Positions 26,297 through 35,724 are shown, counted from the first letter of the stretch. The stretch: DNA of 64,000 bases from CAIQQQ01 sp037445025 (GCA_037445025.1 JBBILI010000017.1:38101-102100); one strand, 5' to 3'. Numbers and translations are program-made. Notes: a model not told the origin generated them from the letters alone.

Positions 26297-27340
26297 ATGG
26301 GCGAGACCGTCTCCGCCGATCATCTGCTGCAGACCCGCGGCGTGCAGCGCCAGTTCGATGCCTTCGTCGTGGCGGCGCGGTTCGACCGTGCCGGCACGCA
26401 ATGCGCCTTCGGGCTCGGCGACGGCACGCTGCAGATCGTCTCCGTCGCCGACAAGGACAGTTGGGCCGCCATCGAGGCGCATGACGGGGCATTGCTGGCG
26501 CTGGCACCGGACGCGGCGCCGCGCGGCTTCGTCAGCGGCGGCGATGACGGCAGCTTCCTGCGCATCAGCCCGCAGGCCGGCGTGTCGCAGATCGCCGGCC
26601 ACGGCATGAAATGGGTGGAGCAGGTCGCGAGCTTTTCCGACGGCAAATCTCATCTGCTGGCCTGCAGCGTCGGCAAGAATCTGCATCTGTTCGATGGGGC
26701 GGGGCAGAAGCTGAAGACTCTGGAACATCCGTCGAGCGTGACCGGCATCGTGTTCGACGGCAAAGGCAAACGCATCGCGGCCAGCCATTACAACGGCGCC
26801 TCGCTGTGGTTCGTCGCCTCCAAGACCGACAATCCGCGCAAGCTGGAATGGAAGGGCAGCCACACCGGCATCACCATGAGCCCGGATGGCGAGAACGTCG
26901 TGACCTCCATGCAGGAGAACTCCCTGCATGGCTGGCGGCTGGCGGACGGCCAGCACATGCGCATGACCGGCTACCCCACCAAGACGCAGGCGCTGTCCTT
27001 CACCAGGAACGGCAAGTGGCTGGCCTCCTCCGGGGCCGAATCGGTGGTGCTGTGGCCGTTCCATGGCGGTGGGCCGATGGGCAAGGCGCCGACGGAGCTG
27101 GCGGGCGGGGACAACGTGATCTGCACCCACGTCGCCTGCCATCCCCAGCACGAGGCGGTGGCGGCGGGGTTCTCCGACGGGCTGGTGGTGCTGGTCGACA
27201 TCAATGCCGCCCGCATCCTGCCGGTGGCCGGCACGGGGCGGGGGCCGATCTCCACCCTCGCCTGGGACGCCACGGGCACCCATCTCGCCTTCGGATCGGA
27301 AACCGGCTTTGCTGGGCTGGTGGATTTCTCCAAACGCTAG
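26297..27340 (+). CDS. WD40-repeat beta-propeller protein
   Basis: A 347-residue protein built of about seven WD40-like blades, for example AARFDRAGTQCAFGLGDGTL (about 26-45), VTGIVFDGKGKRIAASHYNG and ISTLAWDATGTHLAFGSETG near the C-terminus. No signal peptide, so cytoplasmic. It follows the COG0523 GTPase by 1 bp, and I recall this pairing in other Alphaproteobacteria, which suggests a shared metal-handling task (inference). No enzymatic motif is visible. Confidence 0.85.
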   Translation: MGETVSADHLLQTRGVQRQFDAFVVAARFDRAGTQCAFGLGDGTLQIVSVADKDSWAAIEAHDGALLALAPDAAPRGFVSGGDDGSFLRISPQAGVSQIAGHGMKWVEQVASFSDGKSHLLACSVGKNLHLFDGAGQKLKTLEHPSSVTGIVFDGKGKRIAASHYNGASLWFVASKTDNPRKLEWKGSHTGITMSPDGENVVTSMQENSLHGWRLADGQHMRMTGYPTKTQALSFTRNGKWLASSGAESVVLWPFHGGGPMGKAPTELAGGDNVICTHVACHPQHEAVAAGFSDGLVVLVDINAARILPVAGTGRGPISTLAWDATGTHLAFGSETGFAGLVDFSKR

Positions 27341-27347
27341 GATTGTC

Positions 27348-28172
27348 ATGATGATCACGACACACGGACTGAAGATGCCCAAGCTCGGCCTGGGCACCTG
27401 GCGCCTCAAGGGCGAGGAGTGCACCCAGGCCGTGCTCGGCGCGCTGGAACGCGGCTATCGGCATATCGACACCGCGCAGATGTACGGCAACGAGGATGCC
27501 GTGGGTGACGCGCTGGCGCAGACCCCGGTGGCGCGCGGCGACATCCACCTCACCACCAAGGTGTGGTGGGAGAACCTGGCGCCGGACGCGATGCGCCGTG
27601 CCATGGACAACAGCCTCACCCAGCTCAAGACTTCCTATGTCGATCTCTATCTGATCCATTGGCCCAGCCCGACCATGGACCTGCCGGCGGCGCTGGCGCA
27701 GATGGTCGCGTTCAAGGAGCAGGGGCTGGCCCGCAACATCGGCGTCTCCAACTTCCCGACATCCCTGGTCAGGCGCGCGGTGGAGGAGATCCAGGCCCCC
27801 ATCGCCGTCAACCAGTTCGAGTATCATGTGCTGCTCGACCAGTCGAAGCTGGTGACCTATTGCCGCTCGGTGGGCGTGGCGGTGACGGCCTATTGCCCGC
27901 TGGCGCAGGGCCGGCTGGCCGATTACCCCGCGCTGGATGCGATCGCCGCCAAACATGGCGTGAGCTCGGCGCAGGTGGCGCTGAAATGGCTGCTCGATCA
28001 GGACGGTGTGGCCGCCATTCCCAAGGCCGGCCGGGCGACCAGCCAGCAGGCCAATCTCGACGCGCTGAAGCTCGTGCTCGATGACGCGGACCGGGCGGCG
28101 ATCGCGGCGCTGCCGAAGGACCAGCGGTTTGTGAACCCGGGCTTCGCGCCGACATGGGATCTGGCGGCCTGA
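27348..28172 (+). CDS. Aldo/keto reductase
   Basis: A 274-residue NADPH-dependent oxidoreductase of the prokaryotic 2,5-diketo-gluconate reductase type. The catalytic tetrad is visible: Asp in DTAQMYGNE (about 41-49) with the Tyr, Lys in LTTKVWWEN (about 69), and His in YLIHWPSP (about 102). NIGVSNF and the C-terminal IPKAGR NADPH motif are present. ATG 27348 is followed at once by another ATG. A GC hairpin lies just downstream. Confidence 0.93.
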   Translation: MMITTHGLKMPKLGLGTWRLKGEECTQAVLGALERGYRHIDTAQMYGNEDAVGDALAQTPVARGDIHLTTKVWWENLAPDAMRRAMDNSLTQLKTSYVDLYLIHWPSPTMDLPAALAQMVAFKEQGLARNIGVSNFPTSLVRRAVEEIQAPIAVNQFEYHVLLDQSKLVTYCRSVGVAVTAYCPLAQGRLADYPALDAIAAKHGVSSAQVALKWLLDQDGVAAIPKAGRATSQQANLDALKLVLDDADRAAIAALPKDQRFVNPGFAPTWDLAA

Positions 28173-28182
28173 TCCGAAACCG

Positions 28183-28209
28183 GGAAGGCGCCGCCTTTCG
28201 GCGCCTTCC
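28183..28209. terminator. Shared hairpin between aldo/keto reductase and hemC
   Basis: 11-bp perfect stem GGAAGGCGCCG (28183-28193) with its complement (28199-28209) around CCTTT. It sits between two convergent genes. There is no long T run on either side, so it may work in both directions only weakly. Confidence 0.6.
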
Positions 28210-28220
28210 TGGTGTCGCGG

Positions 28221-29324
28221 TCAGGCGAAGATGTCGCTCGGGCAGCGGCCTTTGAGTTCGGCGCCGAGTGCCAGACCCAGACGCTGGGCATCGCCCGGCA
28301 GGCCGCTGAGGCTGCGCTTGATGAGGAAGGAGCCGTCGGCGCGCGCCACCAGGCCGGTGAGCTTCAGCGTGCCGTCGGCCTGCATGCGGGCGTGGCCGCC
28401 GATCGGCGTGGCGCAGGAGCCGTCGAGCAAGGCCAGCATGGCGCGCTCAGCGGTGGCGACGGCGCGGGCCTCGGGGTCCTCGATGGCGGAGAGCATCGAC
28501 AGCAGCTCCACATCGTCGCTGCGCACCGTCACACCCACGATGCCCTGGGCGGCGGAGGGGACCATTACCTCGGGGTCGATGATCACCGAGGCCTCGTCCT
28601 CGAGGTCGAGCCGGCGCAGGCCGGCGAGGGCGAGCAGCGAGGCGTCGAACTGGCCGGCGGCGACCTTGCCGAGGCGGGACTGCACGGAGCCGCGGATCAG
28701 CGCCATGGTGAGGTCAGGACGGGCATGCAGCAGCTGCGCCTGGCGGCGGACCGAGGAGGAGCCGATCAGCGCGCCCTGGGCCAGGGCGCTGTAGGGATCT
28801 TCGAGGTCGACGGCGCCCTGGTAGTCACGGATCACCAGCACGTCGCGGGCGTCCTCGCGCTTGAGCGTGCAGGCCAGCGAGATGCCTTGGGGCAGGGTGG
28901 TCTCGAGGTCCTTGAGGCTGTGCACGGCGAAGTCGATCCGCCCGTCCAGCAGCGCCTCGTGGATCTCCTTGGCGAACAGGCCCTTGCCGCCGATCTCGGC
29001 CAGACGGCGGTCCTGCACGGCGTCCCCGGTGGTCTGGATGACGTGCTCCTTGAACACGTCCATGCCGCGCAGCACCGGGCAGAAGGTGGTGAGCATGTGC
29101 AGGAAATTGCGGGTCTGCACCAGCGCCAGCGGCGAGGCGCGGGTGCCGACGCGCAGCGGCAGGGCGCGGCGATGGGTCTTGACGCGGGGCTGGGCGGCAA
29201 GGGCGGCGCCGGCGGGGTCGCCGGCGAAAGGCTGGGCGGCCGCCGTGTCGGTGCGGCGCGTCAGGGGCACCTCGTTCGGAAGCACCTGGGTCTGGATATC
29301 TGTCTGTGCAGTCGAGCTAACCAC
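28221..29324 (-). CDS. hemC: Hydroxymethylbilane synthase (porphobilinogen deaminase)
   Basis: Polymerises four porphobilinogens to hydroxymethylbilane, the first linear tetrapyrrole. Signature residues include LRVGTRASPLALVQT, GGKGLFAKEI, HSLKDLE and the cofactor-binding cysteine in LLDGSCATPIGG near residue 300. The family normally starts close to RVGTRASPLA, but here about 55 extra residues precede it. The start is probably GTG 29324, with GGGAGG 5 nt upstream and an 8-nt overlap with the tspO stop; ATG 29342 is an alternative. It is the last gene of the leftward ppaA-to-hemC operon. Confidence 0.95.
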   Translation of the reverse strand: MVSSTAQTDIQTQVLPNEVPLTRRTDTAAAQPFAGDPAGAALAAQPRVKTHRRALPLRVGTRASPLALVQTRNFLHMLTTFCPVLRGMDVFKEHVIQTTGDAVQDRRLAEIGGKGLFAKEIHEALLDGRIDFAVHSLKDLETTLPQGISLACTLKREDARDVLVIRDYQGAVDLEDPYSALAQGALIGSSSVRRQAQLLHARPDLTMALIRGSVQSRLGKVAAGQFDASLLALAGLRRLDLEDEASVIIDPEVMVPSAAQGIVGVTVRSDDVELLSMLSAIEDPEARAVATAERAMLALLDGSCATPIGGHARMQADGTLKLTGLVARADGSFLIKRSLSGLPGDAQRLGLALGAELKGRCPSDIFA

Positions 29325-29838
29325 GGCGGCCTCCCAGGGCATTGTAAAGTTTCATGGAGCGTGAAGTGTCGCCGAACGGCCCGTTGAGGCGGACGACGGT
29401 GAGATTGAGGTATCCGGCGAAGGCCACCCACACCGCGTAAGGCACCATGCAGAGCGCGGCCTCGGTTGAGTACGGGGCGAGCAGGGCGATGAGGGCGAGA
29501 TTGGTGAGCTGCAGCAGGCTCACTTCGATCACGGCCCAGTCCGGCCGTTCGAGGCGGAAATACAGCAGGCTCCACAGCATGTTGAGCAGGCCGTTGAGGA
29601 TGAACACGGCGGTGACGACGCTGCGCAGCGCGGCGTTGGGCAGAATGTCCCACGCGATGATGGACGCGGTGCAGGCGAGGCCGAGGATCACCGTCCAGGC
29701 CGGGCCGAACAGCCAGTCCGGCGGTTTCCAGCTGGGGTAGCGCAGCGCGTAGTACCACGGCCCCAGCTTGGTGAGGAACCCGCCCATCCCGGCGACCAGG
29801 ATGGTGTAGACCACGGCGAAGATGACTGGGCTGGTCAC
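29317..29838 (-). CDS. tspO: TspO/MBR family protein
   Basis: A 173-residue five-helix membrane protein that binds porphyrins; in Rhodobacter, TspO dampens photosynthesis gene expression. Marks are YYALRYPSWKPPDWLFGPAW (about 28-47) and the later WSLLYF/N-rich helix. Its start codon overlaps the bchP stop by 4 nt and hemC begins before its own stop, so it is translationally coupled between pigment genes. Role in tetrapyrrole export or signalling is inferred from family. Confidence 0.94.
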   Translation of the reverse strand: MTSPVIFAVVYTILVAGMGGFLTKLGPWYYALRYPSWKPPDWLFGPAWTVILGLACTASIIAWDILPNAALRSVVTAVFILNGLLNMLWSLLYFRLERPDWAVIEVSLLQLTNLALIALLAPYSTEAALCMVPYAVWVAFAGYLNLTVVRLNGPFGDTSRSMKLYNALGGRRG

Positions 29839-31034
29839 GTGGCGGCGAATCCGAGCAGGTGCGCCATGTCCTTGAGGAAGATCTTGACGTGCTCCTTGGG
29901 TTTGGCACGCACGAGCTTCTTGTTCATGTAGGCGTCCCAGGTGAGGGCCTGGACGTCCTTGTCCATGCAGATCTTGACGAAGCGCTCGCGACGCTTGTCG
30001 TTCGCGTACCAGAAATACTGCATGATCCCTAGTACCAGGAAAACCTTACCATGGTCTTTCATGAAGCGTTGGCGCGCGGTCTTGAGGGACTTCGCCGCGC
30101 CGGTGCGCAGCAGCAGCTCGACGGCCTCGGCGGCGAGCTGGCCGCCGGTCATGGCGTAATAGATGCCCTCGCCCGAGGCCGGTGCCACGACACCCGCGGC
30201 GTCGCCGGCGAGGATGACATCGCGGCCGTTGTCCCATTTCTTCAGCGGCTTGAGCGGGATGGGCGCGCCTTCGCGACGGATGGTCTCGACCGTGTCGAGC
30301 CCGGTCGCCTGGCGCAGCCTGGCGACGGAGCCGCGCAGCGAGAAGCCTTTCTGCATCGAGCCGGTGCCGATGCTCATGGTCTCGCCGTGCGGGAAGATCC
30401 AGCTGTAGAAATCAGGCGAGCCATGGCCCTGGTAGAACACGTCGCAGCGCTGCGGATCGTAGCCGGGGGCGGCTTCGGCCGGGGCGCGGACGATCTCGTG
30501 ATAGGCGAAGACGTATTTCATCTTCGCCGCCCCCTTCACCTCCTGGCGCGCGACCGACGAGCGCGCCCCGTCGGCGCCGATGATGGTGCGGGCGCGCACC
30601 CGCACCGGGTTGGCCTTGTCGCGCTCGGGGCCTTCGAAATAATGCACGATGGCGTTGCCGTGGGTATCGCGCTCGATCTTGTCGAAGGTGCCGATGCGGC
30701 GCTGGGCGCCGACATCGGCAGCCCGCTCGCGCAGCCATTCGTCGAACATGTCGCGATCGACCATGCCGACGAAGCCGTTGCCGACCGGCATGTCCACCGC
30801 GCGGTTGGAGGGGGCGATCATGCGCGCCGCGCGGGCGCGGGCGACCAGGAGCTGGTCGGGGATGTGGAAATCCTTGATCAGCCGCGGCGGAATGGCGCCG
30901 CCGCAGGGCTTGATGCGCCCGTCGCGGTCCAGCAGCAGCACCGAGCGGCCGCGCCGCGCCAGCTCTGTGGCGGCGGTGGCGCCGGCGGGGCCGCCGCCGA
31001 CCACAACGACGTCGAACAGCTCAAGATCGTCCAT
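29835..31034 (-). CDS. bchP: Geranylgeranyl reductase (bacteriochlorophyll tail)
   Basis: A 399-residue flavoprotein that reduces the geranylgeranyl tail of bacteriochlorophyll to phytyl. FAD motif VVVGGGPAGATAATELARRG near residues 9-28, IKPCGGAIPPRL near 42-53, and NGRDVILAGDAAGVVAPASG near 273-292. ATG 31034 is preceded by GGAGG; a TTG two codons upstream is less likely. It sits between the PucC-like gene and tspO, in the usual bchG-bch2-bchP order. Confidence 0.97.
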   Translation of the reverse strand: MDDLELFDVVVVGGGPAGATAATELARRGRSVLLLDRDGRIKPCGGAIPPRLIKDFHIPDQLLVARARAARMIAPSNRAVDMPVGNGFVGMVDRDMFDEWLRERAADVGAQRRIGTFDKIERDTHGNAIVHYFEGPERDKANPVRVRARTIIGADGARSSVARQEVKGAAKMKYVFAYHEIVRAPAEAAPGYDPQRCDVFYQGHGSPDFYSWIFPHGETMSIGTGSMQKGFSLRGSVARLRQATGLDTVETIRREGAPIPLKPLKKWDNGRDVILAGDAAGVVAPASGEGIYYAMTGGQLAAEAVELLLRTGAAKSLKTARQRFMKDHGKVFLVLGIMQYFWYANDKRRERFVKICMDKDVQALTWDAYMNKKLVRAKPKEHVKIFLKDMAHLLGFAAT

Positions 31035-31036
31035 GC

Positions 31037-32362
31037 TCAAACGCCTCCGCTGGGCGCCAGTCGGGCGCCGTGATGGGTGGATGCCTGTCGTGTGGGGCGG
31101 CCCTGGCGGAACACCAGCACCGCGAGATATGCCGCTGTCAGGAACAGCGCGCTCTGTGCCGCGAACACCACGGCGTAGGCGTCCGGCGCCGTCGGCAGCA
31201 CGGCGTGGGCGATGTCGGACAGTCCTGTCGCGCCGATGCCGCCGAGGCCGAAGGCCACGGCCTGGGCCGCGCCCCAGATGCCCATGCGCACGCCTTCGCG
31301 GGCGCGGTCGCCCTCGCTGACCAGCTGCATCATGGCGCCGATGGCCGAGACGGCGAAGCTGCCGTTGGCGATGCCGAGGATCACCACCGCCGCCTTCAGC
31401 GGGAAGGCCGGGCCGATCAGGCCGCCCGCGGCCAGCATCAGGGCGGCGAGCGCGGAGGCGATGCAGCCGCCCACGGTCCAGTTGCGCATCGCCGCCAGCC
31501 GGCGGCCGCCGAGCAGGCTGGCCGCGGCCACCGCCAGCATGCCGGCCAGCGCGCCGCCGTGCTGCAGGCCGGAGAGCTGAGTGGACTGGCCGGGAGTGAG
31601 GTGGAACACGCTGCCGGCGAACGGGTCGAGGATCAGTTCCTGCGCGCTGTAGGCGAGCATGGCGAAGAAGACGAACAGGGCGAAGCGGCGCGACGCCGGC
31701 TCGGCCCAGACCTGGCGCAGGGCGGGTCCGAAGCCGGTGGTGCTCTGGCGCGGCGCGGGCTCGGCGGCGTCACGCTCCATGTTCCAGACGGCGGCGGTGG
31801 TGAGCAGCATGGCCACGGCGGCCACGCCGAGCGTGACCTTGACGAGACGGGCCAGGGAGAAGGGGTCGAGAAACACGCTGGCGGTGATGGCGGTGACCAC
31901 GAAGCCCGCGAACATCATCAGCCACACCAGCGTGGCCGCGGCCGGGCGCCGCTGCGGCGCGGTGAGCCCGGCCAGCAGCACCAGCAGCGAGGTGCCGGCC
32001 GCCCCGGCGCCGATGCCCACCATCGAGAACGCCACGATCGCCAGCGCCACGCCGGCCACCGCCTGCTGCGCCATCAGCGCCACGGCGAGGGACGCGAGCA
32101 CGCCGCCCGCGGCCAGCACCGCCATGCCGCCGACGATCCAGGGCGTGCGCCGGCCGCCGACATCGGAGCCATGCCCCATGCGCGGCCGCAGCACCTGGAT
32201 GAGGTAGTGCCAGGCGATCAGCATCCCCGGCAGGATCGCCGGCATCGCCAGCTCCACCACCATCACCCGGTTCATCGTGGACGTGGTGAGCACCACGACG
32301 GCGCCGAGCGCGGCCTGCACCAGCCCCAGCCGCGCGATGCCGAGCCAGGAAAGACCCTTCAT
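31037..32362 (-). CDS. BCD-family (PucC-like) MFS protein, Bch2 type
   Basis: A 441-residue protein with about twelve hydrophobic helices, homologous to PucC/LhaA. Helix 1 carries ALGAVVVLTTSTMNRVMVVE and RMGHGSDVGGRRTPWIVGG follows near 60-78. In other purple bacteria the copy between bchG and bchP (ORF428/Bch2) is thought to help pigment delivery or light-harvesting assembly. Its ATG overlaps the bchG stop by 4 nt (ATGA). A second family member, lhaA, lies at 44678. Confidence 0.92.
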   Translation of the reverse strand: MKGLSWLGIARLGLVQAALGAVVVLTTSTMNRVMVVELAMPAILPGMLIAWHYLIQVLRPRMGHGSDVGGRRTPWIVGGMAVLAAGGVLASLAVALMAQQAVAGVALAIVAFSMVGIGAGAAGTSLLVLLAGLTAPQRRPAAATLVWLMMFAGFVVTAITASVFLDPFSLARLVKVTLGVAAVAMLLTTAAVWNMERDAAEPAPRQSTTGFGPALRQVWAEPASRRFALFVFFAMLAYSAQELILDPFAGSVFHLTPGQSTQLSGLQHGGALAGMLAVAAASLLGGRRLAAMRNWTVGGCIASALAALMLAAGGLIGPAFPLKAAVVILGIANGSFAVSAIGAMMQLVSEGDRAREGVRMGIWGAAQAVAFGLGGIGATGLSDIAHAVLPTAPDAYAVVFAAQSALFLTAAYLAVLVFRQGRPTRQASTHHGARLAPSGGV

Positions 32363-33249
32363 GGCCGCACCGCGAAGGCCGCGACCAGCATGCCCAGCAC
32401 ATAGAGCGTGGTGCCGGTGGCGTTGTACCAGGGCGCCTTCTCCTTCGGGCTGCGCATCAGGCGGGCCATCAGGTCGAACTGGGTGCCGAGCAGCACGCCC
32501 ACGGTCAGCGCGAACCAGGGATGGCCCCACACCGCGAGGAAGGTGACCACCACCGCCTGCGGGCCGGCCATGATGATGCAGGCGAGGCGGGCGGCGTGCT
32601 CCACGCCCATCGTCACCGGCAGGGAGTTGACACCCATCAGCCGGTCACCCTCGACCGCCTTGAAATCGTTCAACGTCATGATGCCGTGGGCGCCGATGCC
32701 GTAGCACAGCGCGATCACCACGATATGCCAGTCGGGAAACCCGCCTTGCATGACGGCGGCGGCGGTGAACCAGGGCAGCGACTCGTAGCACAGCCCGACG
32801 GCGCCCGGGCCCCACCAGCCGTTGAGCTTGAGGCGCAGCGGCGGCGCGCTGTAGGCCCAGGCCAGCGCCATGCCGAGGCAGGCCGGCAGGAACACCCACA
32901 GGCCGAGCGCGCTGGCGACGAGCATGGACACCACGGTCCAGACGCAGGCGATGATCAGGCCCCACTGCCCGGGGATGCGCCCGGAGGGGATCGGCCGGTT
33001 CGGCTCGTTGATGGCATCGACATGCCGGTCGAACCAGTCGTTCACCGCCTGGCTGGTGCCGGTGACCAGCGGGCCGCACAGCAGGATGCCGGCGCCGATC
33101 AGGGGCAGCCGGTCCAGGATCGGCTGGCCGGAGCTGGCGATGCCGCAGCCGAACGCCCACATCGGCGCGAACCAGGTGATCGGCTTGAGCAGCTGCAGGA
33201 CCGCTGCGGGCTCGGGCAGCGACGGGGCGGGACGGACATGTGCGCTCAA
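32359..33249 (-). CDS. bchG: Bacteriochlorophyll synthase
   Basis: A UbiA-type membrane prenyltransferase of about 296 residues that esterifies bacteriochlorophyllide a with geranylgeranyl diphosphate. The first Asp motif NDWFDRHVD lies at residues 70-78 and the second around NDFKAVEGDRLMG near 195-207. The start is probably a TTG at 33249: GGAGG lies 10 nt upstream, and the family length and N-terminus fit. It begins 5 bp after the ppsR stop. Confidence 0.95.
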   Translation of the reverse strand: MSAHVRPAPSLPEPAAVLQLLKPITWFAPMWAFGCGIASSGQPILDRLPLIGAGILLCGPLVTGTSQAVNDWFDRHVDAINEPNRPIPSGRIPGQWGLIIACVWTVVSMLVASALGLWVFLPACLGMALAWAYSAPPLRLKLNGWWGPGAVGLCYESLPWFTAAAVMQGGFPDWHIVVIALCYGIGAHGIMTLNDFKAVEGDRLMGVNSLPVTMGVEHAARLACIIMAGPQAVVVTFLAVWGHPWFALTVGVLLGTQFDLMARLMRSPKEKAPWYNATGTTLYVLGMLVAAFAVRP

Positions 33250-33254
33250 GACCC

Positions 33255-34691
33255 TCAATCCTCCGCCAGATCGCCAAGGCCGTAGCGCCGCAGCTTCACG
33301 TACAGACTCTGCCGGCTCAGCCCCAGCATCTCGGCCGCGGACGCGCGGTTGTCGCCGGTCAGCTCCAGCGCCGCCTCGATGCACAGCTTCTCGATCACGT
33401 CGGTCGCCTCGCGCACCAGCTCCTTCAGCGAGACGCGGCCGACCAGCTCGGTCAGCTGCTCGACCGAGCGCGGCAGCTCGCGCGCCAGGCTGGCGCCGGT
33501 GGCGCCGGCGCCGCTGCCCGGCGGCGGCATGCGCCGGCCGACATTGCGGATGGCGAAGCCGAAACAGGGCTGGCCGGCGTTGACGACGCTGACCGCCGAC
33601 ACCTCGACATCCACGGTGTCGCCGAAGGCGCCGCGCAGGACGGTGGCGAACAGCCGCACCGAGCCGCGCTGGCGCAGATTGGCCAGCAGCACGTCCAGAT
33701 CCACGCCGGGGCGGCCGAGCCAGCGGTCGAGCATCTCGCCGCGCGCCTGCTCCTCGGAGGGCAGCTGCACCATGTCGCAGAACGCGGCGTTGGCGGCGAT
33801 GATGCGCTCGTCGGCGCCGACCACCACGAAGCCGTCCGGCGCGTTCTCGATCACCTTCAGCAGCTGCATCTTGGCTTCGGGCATGGCGGCGGCGATTTCG
33901 CCCACGGTCGGCACGATGCGCACCAGGAACAGCGAGGAGCTCTCCTGGCGGAACAGCGAGCCGGTGACGGTGACCTCGCGCGCCCCTTCGAGCAGCCGCA
34001 CCTTCACGTCTTCGGCGCGGCCGAGGGCCCGTATTCCGGCGAGCAGCGCCTGGATGCCCTGCTGGCTCTCCGGGTCGAACGCGTCCTGGAAGGCGCGGCC
34101 GAGCACGCGCTTCCAGTTCTCGCCGAACAGGTCGCGGGCGGCGGGATTGGCCTCGACCACCTTCAGCGTGGCTGCGTCAAGGATCAGCACCGCCTCGGCG
34201 GACATTTCGAACAGCAGGCGGTAGCGCGTCTCGACATGGCGCAGCCGCGAATAGTCCCGCTCCATCGATTGCTGCGCGTCGACGAGGCGCTGCTGCAGCT
34301 CGGAGATGTCGGTGAGGTCGCGCCCGAAGGCGACCACGCTGCCTTTGTCGGCGAGCTGCACGGTGGAATACAGCACCGGCACCTGGGTGCCGCGCGCTGA
34401 GACGTGATTGACATGGCGCCAGCGCGCCGGCGCGCCGGCATTGGCCTGGCGCAGCAACGCCTCGATCTTGGTGCGGCTTTCCACCGTCACCGTGTCGACC
34501 CAGGGCTGCCCCAGCCAGTTCTCGGATCCTTCGAGGTCCATCGCCAGACGTTCGCTGTTGAAGGCGAGGTCCTGGATCAGTCCCCGGTCATCGATGATCA
34601 ACGCGACATCGGAGGCGGCCGTGATCAGCGTGGCCGCGGCATCCGGATCGAGCGGCCCCAGCGTGTTCTGAGGAGATTTGAAAGCGTTCAC
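33255..34691 (-). CDS. ppsR: Photosynthesis gene repressor PpsR/CrtJ (copy 1, cysteine-containing)
   Basis: A 478-residue regulator with three PAS-like sensor domains (about 15-130, 145-260, 265-385) and a C-terminal FIS-type helix-turn-helix (AAEMLGLSRQSLYVKLRRYG near 450-470). PpsR/CrtJ represses bch, crt and puc genes under oxygen through TGT-N12-ACA sites. Three Cys are present, in AAFCDM, GQPCFGF and KLCIEAALE; the last immediately precedes the helix-turn-helix, where CrtJ has its redox-active Cys. Start GTG 34691 was chosen for its fit to family N-termini; a GTG at 34715 is in frame. Downstream of ppaA, as in other purple bacteria. Confidence 0.95.
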   Translation of the reverse strand: MNAFKSPQNTLGPLDPDAAATLITAASDVALIIDDRGLIQDLAFNSERLAMDLEGSENWLGQPWVDTVTVESRTKIEALLRQANAGAPARWRHVNHVSARGTQVPVLYSTVQLADKGSVVAFGRDLTDISELQQRLVDAQQSMERDYSRLRHVETRYRLLFEMSAEAVLILDAATLKVVEANPAARDLFGENWKRVLGRAFQDAFDPESQQGIQALLAGIRALGRAEDVKVRLLEGAREVTVTGSLFRQESSSLFLVRIVPTVGEIAAAMPEAKMQLLKVIENAPDGFVVVGADERIIAANAAFCDMVQLPSEEQARGEMLDRWLGRPGVDLDVLLANLRQRGSVRLFATVLRGAFGDTVDVEVSAVSVVNAGQPCFGFAIRNVGRRMPPPGSGAGATGASLARELPRSVEQLTELVGRVSLKELVREATDVIEKLCIEAALELTGDNRASAAEMLGLSRQSLYVKLRRYGLGDLAED

Positions 34692-34788
34692 GAGAGATGA
34701 GATCCTCCACGTCACAGGGCTCCTCCTCTCGGCGTGGTGGAGGCTTGCGGCAGGTCCAACGCTGTGGATGAGGCCGCCCGGACCGATG

Positions 34789-35724
34789 TCACCCGGTTTG
34801 CGCCATGAAGGTCATCAGCTGCTCGGCGCGTTGGGCTGCTTCCGGACCGTCGGCGGCGGTGGCGTCGGCGCCGACGCTGGCGACCAGTTCGGGGTTGGCA
34901 AGAAACACCGGGCCGCCCACCATCACGCCCAGCTTGAGATTGCGCGAGGCGCGGCGGGTCAGGGCGATGGTGGTCTTGAGCTGGTCGAGTCGGTTGTGGC
35001 TGCCGACGGAGAAGCCGATCATGTCGAACCAGTCGCCGCGCACGAGCGCGGCCAGCTCGGCGTTGCTGGTGACCGATTCGGTGCGCACCGTCCAGCCTTC
35101 CATGCGGAAATGGGCGGCGACGACGGCGAGGCCGAAGAAATGCTGCTCGCCCACCATCGGCACCAGCAGGATATGCCGCGCCTGCTCATGGCGGGCCAGG
35201 CTGCCGGTGTAGCCCGGCGCGATGGCGCGCAGAATCTGCTGCAGGCGCCACACGGCGGTGGTGACGGCGGTGAAGGTGATCTCGTCATCGTCCCACATCA
35301 CGCCGAGGCGTCTGGCGGTCGGGCCCAGCAGCGCGCTGCAGATGGTCTCGAGCGAGACGCCGCGGGCGGCGAGGTCGTCGATATAAAGTGTGGCTGCGGA
35401 GTCGTCGCGATCGAGCGCCATTTGCACGAGATCGGCCACATCGTGATCGGTGGGCCGCCACAGCGACAGGCTGCCGGGGACCTCGGGCTGGGCCTCGTCG
35501 GCAGGGCCGGTGCGGCGCGCCTTGAGCAGGCGGGGGATCACCTCCTCTTCGATGGTGCGCGAGATCACGTCGATCCGCTCGGCCGACACGGCGCGGGCGC
35601 CGCGCATCGGCGCGCCGGCGTTCTGCGACGCAGCAAATGGCGCAGGCTCAGAGCCTTGCCGCTGCATCCCCTCGGGTCGGTTCCAAATTCCAAGATCCAT
35701 CGGCGGCTCTTTCGGCAAGGCCAT
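34789..35724 (-). CDS. ppaA: PpaA/AerR cobalamin-binding antirepressor
   Basis: A 311-residue regulator with a B12-binding (SCHIC-type) domain; AerR/PpaA proteins bind cobalamin and relieve PpsR/CrtJ repression. HDVADLVQMALDRDD and LLGPTARRLGVMWDDDEITF (about 90-150) form the helical cap. VGEQHFFGLAVVAAHF (near 190) carries the Q-H-x-x-G-like cobalamin loop. DMIGFSVGSHN and GVMVGGPVF are Rossmann strands. ATG 35724 was chosen with GGGGAGG 6 nt upstream; an ATG at 35730 abuts the Shine-Dalgarno. It is divergent from bchF. Confidence 0.93.
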   Translation of the reverse strand: MALPKEPPMDLGIWNRPEGMQRQGSEPAPFAASQNAGAPMRGARAVSAERIDVISRTIEEEVIPRLLKARRTGPADEAQPEVPGSLSLWRPTDHDVADLVQMALDRDDSAATLYIDDLAARGVSLETICSALLGPTARRLGVMWDDDEITFTAVTTAVWRLQQILRAIAPGYTGSLARHEQARHILLVPMVGEQHFFGLAVVAAHFRMEGWTVRTESVTSNAELAALVRGDWFDMIGFSVGSHNRLDQLKTTIALTRRASRNLKLGVMVGGPVFLANPELVASVGADATAADGPEAAQRAEQLMTFMAQTG

